NCBI GenBank assembly: GCA_012730045.1
Contig: JAAYBR010000062.1
Location: 1 to 64,000 of the forward strand
DNA from: Candidatus Hydrogenedentota bacterium
Lineage (GTDB): Bacteria; Hydrogenedentota; Hydrogenedentia; Hydrogenedentales; CAITNO01
Reading direction: 5' to 3'
Length of the DNA stretch: 64,000 nucleotides
Shown: positions 61,864 to 64,000 of the stretch, piece by piece
Position numbering within the stretch: the first letter of the stretch is position 1
Layout: each line of letters starts with the position of its first letter
Made by a program: the position numbers and the translations under genes
The notes under the pieces: model-generated
What the model was told of the DNA's origin: nothing
Database searches by the model: none
Seen by the model: the letters and a program-made list of their open reading frames with translations, nothing else

Positions 61864-63015
61864 ATGCCGCCGTTCACCGGCCCCTCCCGGGCCCTCATAG
61901 ACCTGGACGCCTACACCCACAACCTGGAGGTGGTGCGCCGTTTCGCCGGGCGGAAGCCCCGGCTGGTTGCCGTGGTCAAGGCGGACGCCTACGGCCACGG
62001 GGCGGTGCCCGTTGCCCGGGCGGCGCTGGCCGCGGGCGCGTTCATGCTGGGCGTGGCCACGGTGGCGGAGGGCGCGCGCCTGCGGGCCGCGGGGATCACC
62101 GCGCCGGTGCTGCTGATGATCAACCCAACCGTGGACGGGCTGGACGAGGTGGTGGAGCACGGGCTCACGCTGGCGGTGTCCGACATGACGGCCGCGTTCC
62201 GCCTGGGCGAGCTGGCCCGGGAGCGGGAACAGGTTGTGCGGGTGCATGTGAAGGTGGACACGGGCATGGGCCGGCAGGGCTTCCTGCCGGACGAGCTCCC
62301 CGCGGCGCTGGACCAGATCTCCCGGATCACGCATGTGGACATTGAGGGCATCTCCACGCATTTCCCGTGCGCGGACATCGTGGACGACCCCGGAACGGTG
62401 TCCCAGATCAAACTGTTCCGCCAGCTGGTGAAGCAGGCGGAGCGGGCCGGTGTGCCCTTCGAGATGGCCCACGCGGCCAACAGCGCCGCCGTGGTGAACT
62501 ATCCCGACAGCCTTTTCGACGCCGTGCGCCCGGGGCTCATGACCTACGGGGTGTGGCCCGCCGAGAAGGCGCCCTTCGGATCGCCGCTGCGCCGCGCGCT
62601 GCGCTGGGAGACCCGCGTGGTGCAGGTGCGCGACCTGCCCCGCGGCGCCACCGTCGGCTATGGGCGCACCCACACCGCCGAGGGCCCGATCCGGACGGCC
62701 GTGCTGCCCGTCGGCTACGCCGATGGCTACCGGACCGCCTTCTCCAACAATGCCGACGTGCTGATCCGGGGCCGCCGCTGCCCCGTGCTGGGCCGCGTGT
62801 CCATGGACCAGGTGGTCGTGGACGTGTCCGCGGTGCCCAACGCGGCCTACGGCGACCCGGCGGTGCTGATCGGCGCGGACGGCGCGGAGGAGATCACGGT
62901 GGAGGAGCTGGCCCGCCGCGCGGGGACCATTCCCTATGACATTCTCACAGGGATCGGCCCGCGGGTGGTCCGGGAGTACCGCGGCGCCGCCGCCGAAGAG
63001 GCGGAACATGGCTGA
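61864..63015 (+). CDS. alr: Alanine racemase
   Basis: The 383-residue PLP enzyme makes D-alanine for peptidoglycan. It has the PLP lysine K39 in VAVVKADAYGHGAVPVA, the barrel motif HVKVDTGMGRQGF, NSAAVVNYPDSLFDAVRPG and the second-base tyrosine in ATVGYGRTHTAEGP, with DQVVVDVSAVPNAAYGD in the C-terminal domain. AAAGGAACG precedes the ATG at 61864. It overlaps the NYN-domain gene by eight bases. Confidence 0.95.
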   Translation: MPPFTGPSRALIDLDAYTHNLEVVRRFAGRKPRLVAVVKADAYGHGAVPVARAALAAGAFMLGVATVAEGARLRAAGITAPVLLMINPTVDGLDEVVEHGLTLAVSDMTAAFRLGELAREREQVVRVHVKVDTGMGRQGFLPDELPAALDQISRITHVDIEGISTHFPCADIVDDPGTVSQIKLFRQLVKQAERAGVPFEMAHAANSAAVVNYPDSLFDAVRPGLMTYGVWPAEKAPFGSPLRRALRWETRVVQVRDLPRGATVGYGRTHTAEGPIRTAVLPVGYADGYRTAFSNNADVLIRGRRCPVLGRVSMDQVVVDVSAVPNAAYGDPAVLIGADGAEEITVEELARRAGTIPYDILTGIGPRVVREYRGAAAEEAEHG

Positions 63016-63562
63016 GCACTACCTGGTGGACGGGTACAACGTGCTGCACTCCTCCTCGGTGCTGCGCCCCCTGGCGCTGCGGGACTTCGAGGCGGCCCGC
63101 GAAAGCCTCATCGAAAAGCTGGTGCGCTTCTGTTCGGCGGCAAACCGCGCCGTCACCGTCGTCTTTGACGGGCGCAACGCGGACGGCACCCGGCGGGCGC
63201 AGGGGGAGACGCGCAGTGTGCCGGGGCTGGTCATCCAGTACGCGCCTTCGCAGTTGTCGGCGGACACGATGATCGAGCGGATCGTCTACACGACGCGCCA
63301 GCGGCTGGACTGCGTGGTGGTGAGCAGCGACCGCGGCCTGCGGGACCTCTGCCGGGGCATGGGCGCGCTGACCATGGACGCGGACAGCTTTATCAGGACG
63401 GTGCGCGAGTTTCAGGGGGGCGTGAAGGAGGAGATCGGCCGGACCGCCCGCGCGGCGTCCAAGCCCGCGCTGCTGGAGGACCGCCTGAGCGGGGACTCGG
63501 TCCGGCTGCTGGAGGAGATGCGCGCGCGCCTGGACCAGAAGAAGCGCGGCCCCTCGTCCTGA
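63008..63562 (+). CDS. NYN-domain (YacP-like) ribonuclease
   Basis: The 184-residue protein has a PIN-like NYN fold: YLVDGYNVLHSSSVL with the first acid, AVTVVFDGRNADG, VIQYAPSQLSADTMIERIVY, and VVVSSDRGLRDLCRGMGA with the last acids. YacP/Rae1 in Bacillus cuts mRNA on the ribosome. The C-terminal 40 residues are helical and charged. The ATG at 63008 overlaps alr by eight bases, so the two are translationally coupled. Confidence 0.88.
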   Translation: MAEHYLVDGYNVLHSSSVLRPLALRDFEAARESLIEKLVRFCSAANRAVTVVFDGRNADGTRRAQGETRSVPGLVIQYAPSQLSADTMIERIVYTTRQRLDCVVVSSDRGLRDLCRGMGALTMDADSFIRTVREFQGGVKEEIGRTARAASKPALLEDRLSGDSVRLLEEMRARLDQKKRGPSS

Positions 63563-63599
63563 GAGGCCGCGCCCAAAGCCGTTCCGCGCGCCGGAGGCG

Positions 63600-64000
63600 T
63601 CACATCGCGTAGAAGCCGCCGTCCACCACCAGCTCCGACCCGTTGCAGAAGGTGGACTCGTCCGAGGCGAGATAGAGCGCCGCGTAGGCGATGTCCGAGG
63701 CCACGCCCAGCCGCTGCATGGGGATGCAGCCCGCGATGGACTTCTTCTTCTCGTCGTTCAGGTAGGGCGCCTGGAGGGGCGTGTCAATCATGCCGGGGTG
63801 GATGATGTTCGTGCGGATGACCTTCGGGCCGAACTGCACCGCCAGCGACTTGGTCAGCGAGATGAGCGCGCCCTTGGCGCAGGTGTAGGAGTCCTGCGCC
63901 AGCTCGAAGCCCGCCAGCGCCGAGATGGACCCCACCAGGATCACCGATCCGCCGCCGTTCTCGATCAGCTTCGGGATGCCGTGCTTCGTCAGGAAGAACG
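63600..64000 (-). CDS. SDR-family oxidoreductase, truncated by the window end
   Basis: Only the C-terminal 133 residues lie in the window. The frame continues without a stop to base 64000. It has GGGSVILVGSISALAG with the catalytic serine, the YxxxK pair in DSYTCAKGALISLTKSLA, the IHPGMIDTPL loop and the C-terminal GSELVVDGGFYAM of classical SDRs. The N-terminal NAD(P)-binding motif is outside. The internal ATG at 63944 is not the start. It is convergent with the NYN gene (37-base gap). Substrate is unknown. Confidence 0.9.
   Translation of the reverse strand, partial: FFLTKHGIPKLIENGGGSVILVGSISALAGFELAQDSYTCAKGALISLTKSLAVQFGPKVIRTNIIHPGMIDTPLQAPYLNDEKKKSIAGCIPMQRLGVASDIAYAALYLASDESTFCNGSELVVDGGFYAM

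Noticed and set aside
60382-63009. 875-codon frame containing truA
   Set aside because: Only the part after 61173 matches TruA. The rest is antisense to pgsA and alr.

Overview
This is a GC-rich bacterial chromosome segment with compact, often translationally coupled operons. The combination of two DUF1559-like type II pseudopilins (N-termini with [10 protein letters not shown] and [17 protein letters not shown]), secreted proteases with dockerin or EF-hand tails, a secreted GH29 fucosidase, an ADP-ribosylglycohydrolase, MCE/Mla transport and many REP-like intergenic repeats suggests a planctomycete-like or PVC-adjacent phylum such as Candidatus Hydrogenedentota. That assignment is an inference; no rRNA gene is present to test it.

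Layout. 1-1.1 kb: a RAYT transposase gene flanked by arrays of the hairpin repeat it probably acts on. 1.1-4.3 kb: GT2 glycosyltransferase, beta-propeller protein and metallophosphoesterase. 4.5-8.5 kb: ADP-forming acyl-CoA synthetase followed by a CoA-transferase/GNAT fusion. 8.9-15.2 kb: secreted M4 metallopeptidase with dockerin, HAD phosphatase, and a McsA/McsB-like pair whose kinase has lost its catalytic motifs. 15.4-19.6 kb: small membrane protein, MFS transporter and a multidomain papain-like protease. 19.8-24.8 kb: lipoyl synthase with an orphan lipoyl domain, homoserine dehydrogenase, EEP hydrolase and GH29 fucosidase. 24.9-28.9 kb: pseudopilin, small His/Cys membrane protein, adenylate kinase and a lactonase-like propeller.

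28.9-33.9 kb (minus strand) is an unusual six-gene operon: SCP2 lipid carrier, class III aminotransferase, split transketolase, second SCP2 protein and zinc ribbon, behind one clear promoter. 34.1-37.5 kb: ABC-F ATPase and a dienelactone-hydrolase-like protein lacking the nucleophile serine. 37.6-43.2 kb: ligA overlapping an Mla-type lipid-transport operon (permease with STAS, ATPase, MCE protein, lipoprotein).

43.2-51.3 kb (minus) encodes a six-subunit membrane complex of the formate-hydrogenlyase/complex I type. Its large subunit lacks the [NiFe] cysteines (Ehr-like). Its first subunit gene overlaps the gene of a helix-turn-helix/PTS-EIIA regulator. 51.6-64 kb: trans-sulfuration enzyme, secreted ADP-ribosylglycohydrolase, hotdog thioesterase, a 60-bp tandem repeat array, second pseudopilin, second MFS transporter, TIGR01777 epimerase, a TruA-RtcB pair, PgsA, alanine racemase, a NYN-domain ribonuclease and a truncated SDR.

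The best candidates for new biology are the SCP2/aminotransferase/transketolase operon, the hydrogenase-like complex with its fused HTH-EIIA gene, the McsB-like pseudokinase, and the RAYT-linked hairpins whose stems change while pairing is kept. I saw no rRNA, tRNA, CRISPR array, prophage or classical IS element.
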